A DNA stretch of 9,988 bases from Eubacterium sp. (GTDB taxonomy: Bacteria > Bacillota > Clostridia > Oscillospirales > Acutalibacteraceae): the NCBI GenBank assembly GCA_029054965.1, contig JAIDEF010000385.1:1-9988 (forward strand). Direction: 5' to 3'. Under the pieces are notes generated by a model that saw only the letters and a list, made by a program, of their open reading frames with translations, ran no database searches and was not told the origin of the DNA. This document shows positions 1 through 8,337 of the stretch, piece by piece. The first letter of the stretch is position 1; each line of letters begins with the position of its first letter. The position numbers and the translations under genes are program-made.

Positions 1-1103
1 TTTTTAGCTGCTGTCAGTTCATTGCCTGTAAGATTTTTGCAGATATAAGCAAAGTCCTTGGCATTTATATGACCGTCATTAATGTAATCACAGTTACAGA
101 GTCTGAAAGGAGAATCCGTGTAATCATTATCGGTATTATTCGCAGCAATTGTTATTGGTATTGTTCTGTCAATGGATGTATCAGCAGATATTTTGCAATC
201 ATAAATTCCTCCGGGAATATAGATTGAAAAGAAGCCCTGTGAATTTGTTTGGTATCGGCTGTTGTTGATTGTCAGAGTTGCATTTTCAATAGGCTGATCT
301 GCAAAATCCACAATATAGCCTTTAAATTCATAACGTGCACTGCCTTTTACGGGAATATCAATTTCAGTTGATTTGTCAAGATACTCAATCGTAAGTATAT
401 TGCGGTGATCAGGATAATCACTGTTCGGAAGCCAGTGATCATAATACTGATTGTCTTTGAAGGTAAATCGATTACCGTCGATAGTTTCGTTGCCTAAAGC
501 AGATACAGATGTGCCGTCCTCATAATATACAGTGATTCTTGTATTAACTATTATTCTGTTAAGATCATAATGATAATACTGATTACCTTCTGAATCCTTC
601 TGCAGGGAACAATTAAGTCCGATTTCATATGTAACGGGACAGGTTGCTTCAATACGTTCAACATTGGTTTTATCTACGCTGTCGCATTCAAGCTTGACAA
701 CTATTGAATCACCCTCTCTTGAGGGCAGATACCAGCCGGCAGCATAATAGTAGGTTACACCTGCTTCCAGATGATATGTCAGGCAAAACTGTCGGTTTTT
801 ATCAGTTGTTTTTGCTGCATTATATGCAAGCTGAATCATCTTTTTCTGACCTGTTTCAGGATCACGCTCTTTGACGAAGAGATAAGCCTCCGTTGCAGGC
901 AAATTGTATGATCGTAAGGTATAGGTTCCCGATTTATCAGGTGTATAAATGAACCATGCCATATCCTCGCTGCCTGACAGCTTAGCGGATGTGGTTAAAT
1001 CCAATAGCAGTACCTGAGCACTGGCAAATGCTGTCATTGAAACAGCCAGTGATGAAATCACAATTGCCAGTACCAGAACAACGGACAAAATTTTCTTTTT
1101 CAT
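1..1103 (-). CDS. Secreted dockerin-tailed surface protein, 3' end cut off by window edge
   Basis: The frame runs open from an ATG at 1103 to the left edge, giving 367 codons with no stop. The start is supported by an AGGGGGAG site 6 bases upstream (1110-1117). Residues 1-27 form a signal peptide: a KKK start, a hydrophobic core, and AFA before Ser28. Residues about 33-138 look like a beta-sandwich domain of the bacterial pre-peptidase (PPC) type, with an 'SGTYTLRSYN' strand and an 'LEAGVTYYYAAGWY' strand. About 139-255 is an unrecognised, probably beta-rich region. Residues about 258-335 resemble a carboxypeptidase-regulatory-like domain ('FKGYIVDFADQPIENATLTI' and 'TNSQGFFSIYIPGG'). Residues 339-350 are a dockerin-like calcium loop, D-Y-I-N-D-G-H-I-N-A-K-D. 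It lies 20 bases after the CotH-family gene, so the two are almost certainly cotranscribed. No catalytic motif is visible. A binding or scaffold role is inferred, and I cannot name the family of the whole protein. Whether a second calcium loop follows lies outside the window. Confidence 0.85.
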   Translation of the reverse strand, partial: MKKKILSVVLVLAIVISSLAVSMTAFASAQVLLLDLTTSAKLSGSEDMAWFIYTPDKSGTYTLRSYNLPATEAYLFVKERDPETGQKKMIQLAYNAAKTTDKNRQFCLTYHLEAGVTYYYAAGWYLPSREGDSIVVKLECDSVDKTNVERIEATCPVTYEIGLNCSLQKDSEGNQYYHYDLNRIIVNTRITVYYEDGTSVSALGNETIDGNRFTFKDNQYYDHWLPNSDYPDHRNILTIEYLDKSTEIDIPVKGSARYEFKGYIVDFADQPIENATLTINNSRYQTNSQGFFSIYIPGGIYDCKISADTSIDRTIPITIAANNTDNDYTDSPFRLCNCDYINDGHINAKDFAYICKNLTGNELTAAK

Positions 1104-1109
1104 TTTATT

Positions 1110-1117
1110 CTCCCCCT
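1110..1117 (-). promoter_or_regulatory. Ribosome binding site of the truncated dockerin-tailed gene
   Basis: AGGGGGAG on the minus strand, 6 bases before the ATG and 6 bases after the stop of the CotH-family gene. The placement suggests translation of this gene follows that of its upstream neighbour. The leader (GGGGGAGAATAAA) resembles that of the CotH-family gene (GAGGAGAATAAGAA). Confidence 0.75.
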
Positions 1118-1123
1118 GATGGG

Positions 1124-4100
1124 TTAGTAGGTGAATTCTCCTGTTGCAACATTAATGAAATTGTTGAAATATTGTTTGTATGATGTGTATTTTTCCTCTT
1201 TATTGATTACAGCAAAATCCTTTGCGTTAACATAACCATCGTTATTAACATCATATGCCATTAATGCAACATTCTGTGTTGAAGCATTGCTGCTTGCAGT
1301 TACCTCAACAGTTCTTGGTGTAATACCATTACCCTTAAGAGTTACAGTGTTTACGCTGTTTTCAGCCAGCTTAATTGTTGCCAGACCATTTTCATCAGTA
1401 GTTGCCCACAATGAGTTATTGACATAAATATCAACATCAGAAACATTGATATTACCGCTCAAATCGCCCTTCTTTTCAAGCAGTGTAGTGTTGAATTGTA
1501 CTGCAACAGCATTTGGAATACCGCTTATTTCAACATTGTTAATACCGGTGTTGCCCTTTGTGGTAAGCTCTAATTCAGTACCATCAACGCTTTCGCCGCC
1601 GTTTATGAATATTTTAATATAAAGTTTTTCCTGATCATCACAAGCAGCAGGCAATGGGAGATTGCCGTATGTTTCAACAGGCTTTGTGGATGCATCATTG
1701 CTTATTGCTCTGACATTTGAGCCTTCAACATATGTATAGCTTGTACCATTTGTACTGTAAGCAACACCCCAGTCACGCGGACCCTTATCTGAGCTGATCT
1801 GATCAAGGTTAAGAGTTAAGTCATGGAATCCCTTTGTGCTTGTTTCAATTAACCAATAGCCGTTTCCGCTGACCTTGTCAAGAGTTTTGTTTGAAACGAA
1901 TTTATTTGAATCACTCCAGGTTGCCTTAACGCCATATTGGTTAGTATGTGAAATAAGAGCTGCCTTGCTGCCGTCAGGGTACATAGAAATTTTGCCTGTG
2001 TTTGCACCGCTTGTATTTCTTGCTGACAGGAAATTAGAAGCTACATATGCCTCAAAAGGACGCTTTCCTGTTTCATCAGTATAGTCAAATTTAACTACTG
2101 TGCTTCCTTTATAATAATAGGTTGCAGTATTTACCTTACTTGTGTCATCATCCTCTTCAACCCAGATTGCAACTGTATATGGTTCCTTAACAGCATTGTT
2201 GAAACCTTTTACTGTTGAAAGCTGAATTCCTGTTGCAGGATATGTACCTGATTGAACAACATTGTTTTTTGAATCACTTATAAAGTATTTCATACTCAGT
2301 CCGTCAGGGCTTGTGTAGTTGATAATACCATTATCACCAAAGTAATTTGTTGATTTGTTGGTATAAGGCATTTTATATTCGCCGTTGCTTTCACCTGAAA
2401 CTGTTACATCGTTAACATAAAGATTGCCCTTTGATGCTTCATTATGAAGCTTTGTATCGCTGAAGGTCATATCCTCAGTGGTAGCAAGTCTGATGTAAAG
2501 CTTGCTTAGATTGCTGCAGGCAGCAGGAAGCTTTGTAGTCAGGAACAACTGCTCAAGGGCAGCATTTGCAGTTAACGCAGCATTGGTTTTTACATTTGTG
2601 AAGTTTTCGCCGTCTGTACTGTACTGCAGTGTAACACTCTTCGGACCCTGTGCTGTGGTATAAGCCTTGCAGCTGAAGGTAATATTTTCAAAGCCTGCGG
2701 TTGATACCTCATAGGTAAAGCCTGAGTTTTCACTCCACTTTGCACCGTCATCAGGAGAAACACAGAAAGCTTTGTTGCTTTCATTCCAGAGCGGAACGTA
2801 TTGTGAATTTCCGTCTGTGGTTGCGGTCATTCGTCCGCTTTTACCATAAGTACCGCCTGTTGACTGTACCTTAGCATTGGTAACATCGGTTGAGTATGTA
2901 TCATAGTTAAAGCTGTTGATATTAATACCGCCGTAGGTTACAGTAGTTGTTACCTCATCGCTTTTAATATCGTTAAATGCTGAGTAAGCTGTTATAGTAG
3001 CGGTGTCACCGATTTTTGAATTACTGTCAAAAGGATTAATTTCGTTGGTATAGAGCGTTGGCTCACCTGAATTTACTGAGTAGTAAACATCGGCACCGCC
3101 ATTATTATCCTTTATCACGATGCTGTCATTATCAAAAATTGTTGATCCGCTTTCAGGAAGAACAGTAGGTGCATAAAGTGATGTTATTACACTGAGTGAA
3201 GCACCTGTTACCTTTATATTGTTGACTGCAGCGTCACCGCTTGTCTGGTTAACAATGGTGCCTGTGCCGTTAATAGCAAGGTCTTTGCAAACAACCATTC
3301 TTATGTAAAGAGTTTTAATATTGTTGCATTCAGCAGGTAATTGTATTTCATTGAATGCCTGCTCCATTGTTTTGTTTGCGGCAATTGAGTGAACTGCACC
3401 GCTTACATCTGTATAATTTATACCGTCTGTACTGTATTGCAGCTTCCATTCCTTGGGAGCTTTTTTTGTACCGCCGAGCTTTGCACTGAATTTAATGTTT
3501 TCAAATCCTGCAGTTGAAATCACGGTTTCAAAATAAGGATATGTGCCCCAGCCAAGACCGGTGGATTTTGATGTTCCCATAACAGGTGCCTGATCATTGG
3601 TAACAGTGTTGCTGCTGTTGGTGTATAAATCAGCAGTACCTGACCATTTAACCTTTGCCTGATCCTTTGCATTAACACTTGCATAAAGATTTGAGGTTTC
3701 CTGATATTCACCGCTTGTGGCAGTGTAATAGAATTCTGCACCTGTTGCATCACCGCTGACTAATTGTGTGCTGTTTGCAGTGTAGTCATAATCCCAAGCA
3801 GCAATTGTTTTCTGGTATGATTCGGGTCTTGTTCCTGAAAGAACAGTACAGGAATTAGATGTTATGCTGCCTGTAAGATTTTTACCGTCACCGTTTGCTG
3901 TAACAGTGATTACAGCACCTATGTCAGCAGCATCAACCAAATAGCTGTTGTCTGTCGCACCGCTGATTGCTGTGCCGTTTTTGTACCATTGATAGGAAGC
4001 TGCATCTGTCAAATCATTGCCTGCAGAGTCAATCAGCTTGGCATTCAGCTCGGTATTGGAATAGGTTGCAGAGTCAATGGTCAGTGTGCCGATATTCAGT

Positions 4101-6373
4101 TGATTGGGTACAATGTTAAAGGTAATGCTTTTTGAGCCTGTGTAACCATTAATACCTGTGGCAGTTATTGTAGCAGTGCCTGTATTGATATTATTGCTAT
4201 AGCTTAAAGTGTAATCAACACCTTCTGTAAGCTGTATTTTGCCGATTTTTGTGTCATTATATGTAATGTTTACTTTAGGAGTGATTTCGCTTCCGGTATA
4301 AAGCTGGTCAGGTATGCTTTCAATAATTGTTCCGCTGAAGCTGATTGGAGAAATCTGCGAATTAATCCAGGTTTTACGCTCATTGAACCAATTAGTCATT
4401 CCGCTTACATTTGCAGCGGTGTCATATGTTCCGCCGTTTCTGTCAAGACGAATAGCATCCATAATTCCGCTTTTAGTTACGATATTGATGTATTCCTCTG
4501 CAGATTTCAGCTTGCCTGTTGGGTCGGTTGCTTTACCTGTGATAATATCAACAGCTGGTGCAATGGTGTTATACCAGTATTTTTCAGCCATTGACCAGAA
4601 ATCATCACAGTTTGTAGCAAGTGCAGCATAGAAGTTAAGTGGTGATTCTGTATCTTTACTGTATGTTGTGGTGCTGTCATTACATCTCCATCTGTAAATT
4701 CTGGAGTTTTTAGTATACCAGCCATTTGATGATGTCCATGAATAGCCCCAGCGGCTTCCGTTGCCTCTGTCAAAGCCGATACAGTTATCCATATCCCACA
4801 TCGGACCTGCATATAGCTTGGAGTCGACAACATCACTGTCCTTATAGAAGTAGGTTGATGATGTTGATGAGTCCATATTCTTGAAAAATTCCTGTGTCCA
4901 GTAATATCTTACCGCCGAATCAGCATCAAGAATATCGCTCCATTTTTTACCTTGATATTGTACAGCAGGAGCAGGGTTTGTAATTTTGACAGAGCCATAT
5001 CTTGCAACATTCAAGGTGCCGTGGCTCGAGCAGTTGGTTGTTGTTGATGCGTTTGGAACAACACCGTTATTATAAACTGATGAGCCAAGGGCATAAAGCA
5101 GATTATAGCTGTAGTCAACCATAGCCTCTGTTGCGTAGTCAGCGCTTTTTATAACCCAGCCCTGTCGGTTATATCCACAGAAGCCTGCATTTTCCTCAAC
5201 CCATCGGTTGCTGATTTCAAGCTCGTACAGATAACCGCCTGTCTGGTCGGTTATATCTGTCAATCCTGTTGAATATTTTTTCGAGCCTACATTTTGACCC
5301 GGCTGGGTTCTGTCTATTGTTGTTGAACCGTTGGTGTTGTTTGTTGTAACAGTTGTTCCTGTTAAATCCTTAGGTATTATTGCGCCTGTTACAGGGTCTT
5401 GTGTTCCGTTTGCGATTTCAAGATTTTCATATGCATCGCTGATATTGATTCTGTTTGATTTGATTTCAACCTTTTCAGCAAGCTGATATGAGCCTAAATA
5501 CTGTTGGTTGACATAAAGGTCAACAGGCTCGCAGTGTGGCTGATACTTAATTCCGATATAATCTGCAAAGTCATATGTAAGCTGGTTTTTAACCAGACTC
5601 AGATCACCTGAGTTTGCAAGCAGGCACCATTTTTTTGCAGCGTTCATACCAAGCAAAGAAGTGGATTTTGCAAGCTTAATGTTATAGGGATTCTTAATGC
5701 CTCCGTTTTTGTCTACGGCAGAAGTTCCTGTCCATGTACCGTTTCCGCGTCCGCTCATCTTTTCCATAATGCCCATATAGTCGATTTTGCCGTTGGGCTG
5801 AACAACCATAATTGAGCCGGGCTCACTTACTGAATGGTCACTGCTGGCTGTGATGGAACTGAGTGAGCCTGAATTTGTGTCAATATAAACTGCACCAACC
5901 TCACCGCTCTTAATTACAGTGACAGTGTAGTTCGTGCTGTTAACTTTTACTGTTGCAACCTTTGATATTCCGCCCTCATTAATGCTTTCAAAAACATTTG
6001 TAGGCATACCGCTTGTAAGCTGAGTTGTTATTCCGTCAAGAGTAACAGATGCTGTTGCATTGTCAGCAAACCAGATTTTCAATGCAGACAAATCAGCATT
6101 TGACGGAAAAAACCAGTAGTAGTTACTTGAACTTGTGCTTCTTTTGAAAGGTGCAATACCACCCAGTGCAGCCAGCTTGTCACCCGCATTGAAATCAGTA
6201 ATATCCGTCTGGGATAATACATTTTCTGCATCAGCCCAGATGGGTGCGCTCTGATTTTCAAGAGTGACAGCACTTTCGGCAGCCGAAGCAGACAGCGGCG
6301 ATATCGCCAATGTGGTCAATACTATTACAGCGGCTAAAAGGACTGCAAGCATTTTTTTGAATGATTTTTTCAC
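1124..6373 (-). CDS. Giant secreted CotH kinase-family protein with dockerin-like tail
   Basis: 1749 residues. CotH proteins are atypical protein kinases, known from Bacillus spore-coat phosphorylation; this copy is exported. Start: GTG with GAGGAG 8 bases upstream, giving a lysine-rich signal peptide cut near 31 (ASA). Layout by residue: about 45-180 N-terminal beta region; about 185-675 CotH domain with GRGNGTW at 208-214, the lysine-containing 'YNIKLAKS', 'CEPVDLYVNQQYLGSYQLAEKVEIKSNRI', 'GGYLYELE' (379-386) and W526-D-M-D529, plausibly the metal-binding aspartates. Then Ig-like domains (about 682-850), three copies of a repeated module (855-1057, 1155-1327, 1429-1618) with chitobiase-C-like linkers between them, a carboxypeptidase-regulatory-like domain (about 1636-1706) and a single calcium loop at 1708-1719. 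Most family members are a few hundred residues long, so over 1000 residues here are accessory modules. It sits 22 bases after the carbohydrate-binding lipoprotein gene. Kinase activity is inferred; substrates may be the neighbouring surface proteins. Loss of activity, with only a scaffold role, is the alternative. Confidence 0.92.
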   Translation of the reverse strand: MKKSFKKMLAVLLAAVIVLTTLAISPLSASAAESAVTLENQSAPIWADAENVLSQTDITDFNAGDKLAALGGIAPFKRSTSSSNYYWFFPSNADLSALKIWFADNATASVTLDGITTQLTSGMPTNVFESINEGGISKVATVKVNSTNYTVTVIKSGEVGAVYIDTNSGSLSSITASSDHSVSEPGSIMVVQPNGKIDYMGIMEKMSGRGNGTWTGTSAVDKNGGIKNPYNIKLAKSTSLLGMNAAKKWCLLANSGDLSLVKNQLTYDFADYIGIKYQPHCEPVDLYVNQQYLGSYQLAEKVEIKSNRINISDAYENLEIANGTQDPVTGAIIPKDLTGTTVTTNNTNGSTTIDRTQPGQNVGSKKYSTGLTDITDQTGGYLYELEISNRWVEENAGFCGYNRQGWVIKSADYATEAMVDYSYNLLYALGSSVYNNGVVPNASTTTNCSSHGTLNVARYGSVKITNPAPAVQYQGKKWSDILDADSAVRYYWTQEFFKNMDSSTSSTYFYKDSDVVDSKLYAGPMWDMDNCIGFDRGNGSRWGYSWTSSNGWYTKNSRIYRWRCNDSTTTYSKDTESPLNFYAALATNCDDFWSMAEKYWYNTIAPAVDIITGKATDPTGKLKSAEEYINIVTKSGIMDAIRLDRNGGTYDTAANVSGMTNWFNERKTWINSQISPISFSGTIIESIPDQLYTGSEITPKVNITYNDTKIGKIQLTEGVDYTLSYSNNINTGTATITATGINGYTGSKSITFNIVPNQLNIGTLTIDSATYSNTELNAKLIDSAGNDLTDAASYQWYKNGTAISGATDNSYLVDAADIGAVITVTANGDGKNLTGSITSNSCTVLSGTRPESYQKTIAAWDYDYTANSTQLVSGDATGAEFYYTATSGEYQETSNLYASVNAKDQAKVKWSGTADLYTNSSNTVTNDQAPVMGTSKSTGLGWGTYPYFETVISTAGFENIKFSAKLGGTKKAPKEWKLQYSTDGINYTDVSGAVHSIAANKTMEQAFNEIQLPAECNNIKTLYIRMVVCKDLAINGTGTIVNQTSGDAAVNNIKVTGASLSVITSLYAPTVLPESGSTIFDNDSIVIKDNNGGADVYYSVNSGEPTLYTNEINPFDSNSKIGDTATITAYSAFNDIKSDEVTTTVTYGGININSFNYDTYSTDVTNAKVQSTGGTYGKSGRMTATTDGNSQYVPLWNESNKAFCVSPDDGAKWSENSGFTYEVSTAGFENITFSCKAYTTAQGPKSVTLQYSTDGENFTNVKTNAALTANAALEQLFLTTKLPAACSNLSKLYIRLATTEDMTFSDTKLHNEASKGNLYVNDVTVSGESNGEYKMPYTNKSTNYFGDNGIINYTSPDGLSMKYFISDSKNNVVQSGTYPATGIQLSTVKGFNNAVKEPYTVAIWVEEDDDTSKVNTATYYYKGSTVVKFDYTDETGKRPFEAYVASNFLSARNTSGANTGKISMYPDGSKAALISHTNQYGVKATWSDSNKFVSNKTLDKVSGNGYWLIETSTKGFHDLTLNLDQISSDKGPRDWGVAYSTNGTSYTYVEGSNVRAISNDASTKPVETYGNLPLPAACDDQEKLYIKIFINGGESVDGTELELTTKGNTGINNVEISGIPNAVAVQFNTTLLEKKGDLSGNINVSDVDIYVNNSLWATTDENGLATIKLAENSVNTVTLKGNGITPRTVEVTASSNASTQNVALMAYDVNNDGYVNAKDFAVINKEEKYTSYKQYFNNFINVATGEFTY
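1520..2089 (-). repeat. Third copy of the repeated beta module in the CotH-family protein
   Basis: Residues about 1429-1618. It opens with 'VKFDYTDETG' and contains 'STKGFHDLTLNL', 'GPRDWGVAYSTNGTSYTYVEG', 'LPLPAACDDQEKLYIKIF' and the closing 'GINNVEISG'. It shares the landmark order of the other two copies but is the most diverged. It lies directly before the carboxypeptidase-regulatory-like domain. Confidence 0.8.
2393..2911 (-). repeat. Second copy of the repeated beta module in the CotH-family protein
   Basis: Residues about 1155-1327. Landmarks are 'FNYDTYSTDV', 'VSTAGFENITFSCK', 'GPKSVTLQYSTDGENFTNV', 'LPAACSNLSKLYIRL' and 'LYVNDVTVSG'. It is clearly homologous to the first copy, with STAGFENI identical between the two. 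A chitobiase-C-like stretch (about 1064-1150) separates copies 1 and 2, and a similar stretch (about 1335-1428) separates copies 2 and 3. Confidence 0.85.
3203..3811 (-). repeat. First copy of the repeated beta module in the CotH-family protein
   Basis: Residues about 855-1057. Landmarks are 'IAAWDYDYTANST', 'ISTAGFENIKFSAK', 'APKEWKLQYSTDGINYTDV', 'LPAECNNIKTLYIRM' and 'AVNNIKVTG'. The alternating hydrophobic pattern suggests a beta-sandwich, probably a ligand-binding or spacer domain. It follows the Ig-like domains. Confidence 0.85.
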
Positions 6374-6381
6374 TTCTTATT

Positions 6382-6388
6382 CTCCTCT
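6382..6388 (-). promoter_or_regulatory. Ribosome binding site that fixes the GTG start of the CotH-family gene
   Basis: AGAGGAG on the minus strand, 8 bases before GTG at 6371-6373. The GTG gives a normal MKKSFKKM signal-peptide start. The first in-frame ATG (residue 8) would remove the positive n-region and lacks a Shine-Dalgarno site at suitable spacing. Confidence 0.75.
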
Positions 6389-6395
6389 GTTTACT

Positions 6396-8303
6396 TTAAA
6401 AATCTGCGTATCTGATATTTCCGTCAGGCTCAACATTAATCGATTGACCTGATGCATTTTTAACGACAGATGCGCCTGAAGGGGAACAGATAAATGCCTT
6501 TGCTCCGCCTGACGATACATAATCGTTAACAGTGTATGTTGTTGCCTGCATACCCTTAACGGTTACGGTTGACTGACTGCAGCTTGTAAGTCTTGAGTTG
6601 TTTGAGCCTGAAGCTTCAACAAGACCGCCGTTGATTTCAAACTGTCCCTTGGGGTTAAACTTTATAACCTTTCGTACCTTAAGTGCATATTTCATATCTG
6701 ACAGTGCAGTGATAAATAAATCACCGCCGTTGATAATGATATAGTCATCGGTGTCTATTCCGTCTGCACAATCAAAGTTATAAAGTGAATTAATGGTGAT
6801 AGTGCTTTTGCCGTCGGTTGTGTTGTAACCGTTGTATAAAAATTTATTGCAGTGGATTCCGTCACCCTTTGAATTAATATTGATTGTTGCACCGCCGTTA
6901 ACAGTAACCTTTCTGTCGCAGGAGATGCCCTGCTTTGCAGCACTTGTTATATTCAGTGTAGCATTTTTTATGCTCATGGATTCTGTTGAGCAGATACCGC
7001 TGAGATTCTGACCACCATCAATATTGGCACTTCCGTGACCTTTAATTGCCAGCTTGCATTCGCTGTAAATTGTTCCGTTTTTACCGCTGCCGTTTGCTTT
7101 GAAGGAGTTCCTTCCTGTGAAGCTTAATTCAACCTTTGGTGCTGCAACCTCAACACCTGAGCCGATTGAGCCGCCTGTGCCGATTTCCTCGCCGTCATTT
7201 TCCTTGTCCTTTTCTCTGTCGGCATCAGTAAATTTAAGTGCTGTCTTTTTATCAGCGTTGAGTGTTACATCATAAAACTTAACCTCAACATCATCATCAA
7301 TATGAAATCTGAATTCCATCTGACCATAGAAGGTGTCTGTTTCGCTGGTAACATAATATTTGCTGTGTTCTCCTGCACCATCAACTACTACCTCAATACC
7401 GCCTGTGGCAGCAGAGCCTGAAACAGTAACATTTGATGCATCACAGGCAATTTCGCCGTTCTTCTTTAAAACAATAGCGGTGTAATCAACTGTAGGCTCA
7501 GGGTCGGGAGTTATCGGGTCATCATTACCACTGCCGCTCGGCTTGGTAGGGCTTTCACCACTTGGCTTTTTAGTGGTTGTTTCATCAGGCTTTTTAGTGG
7601 TTGTTTCACCTGGATTTTTCGGTGGATGAAATTCATTAAGGTTTTTAGTTTCGTTTGATTTATTAACAGTCTGAGTTTTGCCATCACTTGTTTTAACCTG
7701 TGTAACGGTTTTATTACCCTCTTTTTTAGTTTCAACTGTTACATTAACAAGATTACCCTTATCATCCTTGTCAAGTCTGATAAACAGATTGTTTGCACTG
7801 TCTGCTGAGGTTGTAGCCTTGAAGTATTCTTCGACATCCTTGTCATTGTCAAGATCAAGGGCATCCTGCAGTGCAATTATATTACCCTTGTCATCAACCA
7901 GTGCAGTTAATGTAACAGGCTTATCGTTTACCATTTTTATCGAGAAATTGCCTTCCTCATCTGCTTCAACGGCAATAACCTTCTTTATGTATTCGTAGCT
8001 TTTTTCATCAAGTGCTTTGCCGTCCTTGTCCTTGGCAGCCTCTACATAACCTGCAATTATTGTTGTGCCGTCACTGTGATAAATCGGAATAAGTGTTAAA
8101 ACATTTCCGTCTTTATCGGTAACCTCAAAGGTTGTATCCTCAGTTTCAACAGTTTCCTTGCTTCCGTCATCAGCGTCAGTAACCTCTACAACATTTGAAG
8201 GGCTTTCTGCAGCGGGCTTTCCCTCTTGCTTTGAACAGGCTGTGAATGCGGTTACAGTAAGTGCTGCTGCAAGCAATACGGACATAATTTTTTTAAATTT
8301 CAT
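6396..8303 (-). CDS. Lipoprotein with Cthe_2159-type carbohydrate-binding domain
   Basis: 635 residues, ATG start with GGTGA 4 bases upstream. Residues 1-22 form a lipoprotein signal, 'AFTAC', with Cys23 as the lipidated residue, so the protein should sit on the outer face of the membrane. Residues about 30-225 are acidic and Asp/Lys-rich with repeated D-K-D-G-N type turns; I do not recognise this domain. Residues about 227-271 are a Pro/Thr/Lys linker with two near-identical 8-residue units (ETTTKKP core). From about 272 onward runs the 'carbohydrate-binding domain-containing' family (PF14262, founder Cthe_2159 of Clostridium thermocellum, a calcium-binding parallel beta-helix that binds plant polysaccharide). 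Short rungs repeat: 'GICSTESMSIKNATLNI', 'GISCDRKVTVNGGATINI', 'GDGIHCNKF', 'DGIDTDDYIIINGGDLFI'. It lies 22 bases before the CotH-family gene. Binding of cell-wall or plant glycan is inferred from the family; no enzymatic motif is seen. Confidence 0.9.
   Translation of the reverse strand: MKFKKIMSVLLAAALTVTAFTACSKQEGKPAAESPSNVVEVTDADDGSKETVETEDTTFEVTDKDGNVLTLIPIYHSDGTTIIAGYVEAAKDKDGKALDEKSYEYIKKVIAVEADEEGNFSIKMVNDKPVTLTALVDDKGNIIALQDALDLDNDKDVEEYFKATTSADSANNLFIRLDKDDKGNLVNVTVETKKEGNKTVTQVKTSDGKTQTVNKSNETKNLNEFHPPKNPGETTTKKPDETTTKKPSGESPTKPSGSGNDDPITPDPEPTVDYTAIVLKKNGEIACDASNVTVSGSAATGGIEVVVDGAGEHSKYYVTSETDTFYGQMEFRFHIDDDVEVKFYDVTLNADKKTALKFTDADREKDKENDGEEIGTGGSIGSGVEVAAPKVELSFTGRNSFKANGSGKNGTIYSECKLAIKGHGSANIDGGQNLSGICSTESMSIKNATLNITSAAKQGISCDRKVTVNGGATININSKGDGIHCNKFLYNGYNTTDGKSTITINSLYNFDCADGIDTDDYIIINGGDLFITALSDMKYALKVRKVIKFNPKGQFEINGGLVEASGSNNSRLTSCSQSTVTVKGMQATTYTVNDYVSSGGAKAFICSPSGASVVKNASGQSINVEPDGNIRYADF
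7564..7611 (-). repeat. Two tandem 24-base units encoding a Thr/Lys/Pro linker
   Basis: The first 21 bases of each 24-base unit (7564-7584 and 7588-7608) are identical. They encode ETTTKKP, preceded by Gly in one copy and Asp in the other. The repeat lies in the spacer between the acidic domain and the beta-helix of the lipoprotein and could expand or contract by slippage in steps of 8 residues. Confidence 0.85.
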
Positions 8304-8337
8304 TTAATCACCAGCTTCTATTTGTTGTTATTTTATT

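Noticed and set aside
1124..1300. A complete type I dockerin and therefore a cellulosome subunit
   Set aside because: Only one calcium loop is present and no cohesin or glycoside hydrolase is seen in the window, so a cellulosome role cannot be claimed.
1520..3811. The triple repeat as DNA-level tandem repeats or an assembly artefact
   Set aside because: The copies are clearly diverged in sequence and differ in length, with distinct linkers, so they are old protein-domain duplications.
4314..4836. Overlapping plus- and minus-strand open frames of 105 and 109 codons within the CotH region
   Set aside because: Both conflict with the continuous CotH kinase domain, including the WDMD motif, and show no recognisable domain.
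7678..7998. Plus-strand open frame of 106 codons inside the lipoprotein gene
   Set aside because: It lies wholly opposite a well-supported coding region, encodes a low-complexity Ser/Leu/Thr string with no motif, and has no independent support. It is a shadow of the Asp/Lys/Thr-rich gene.
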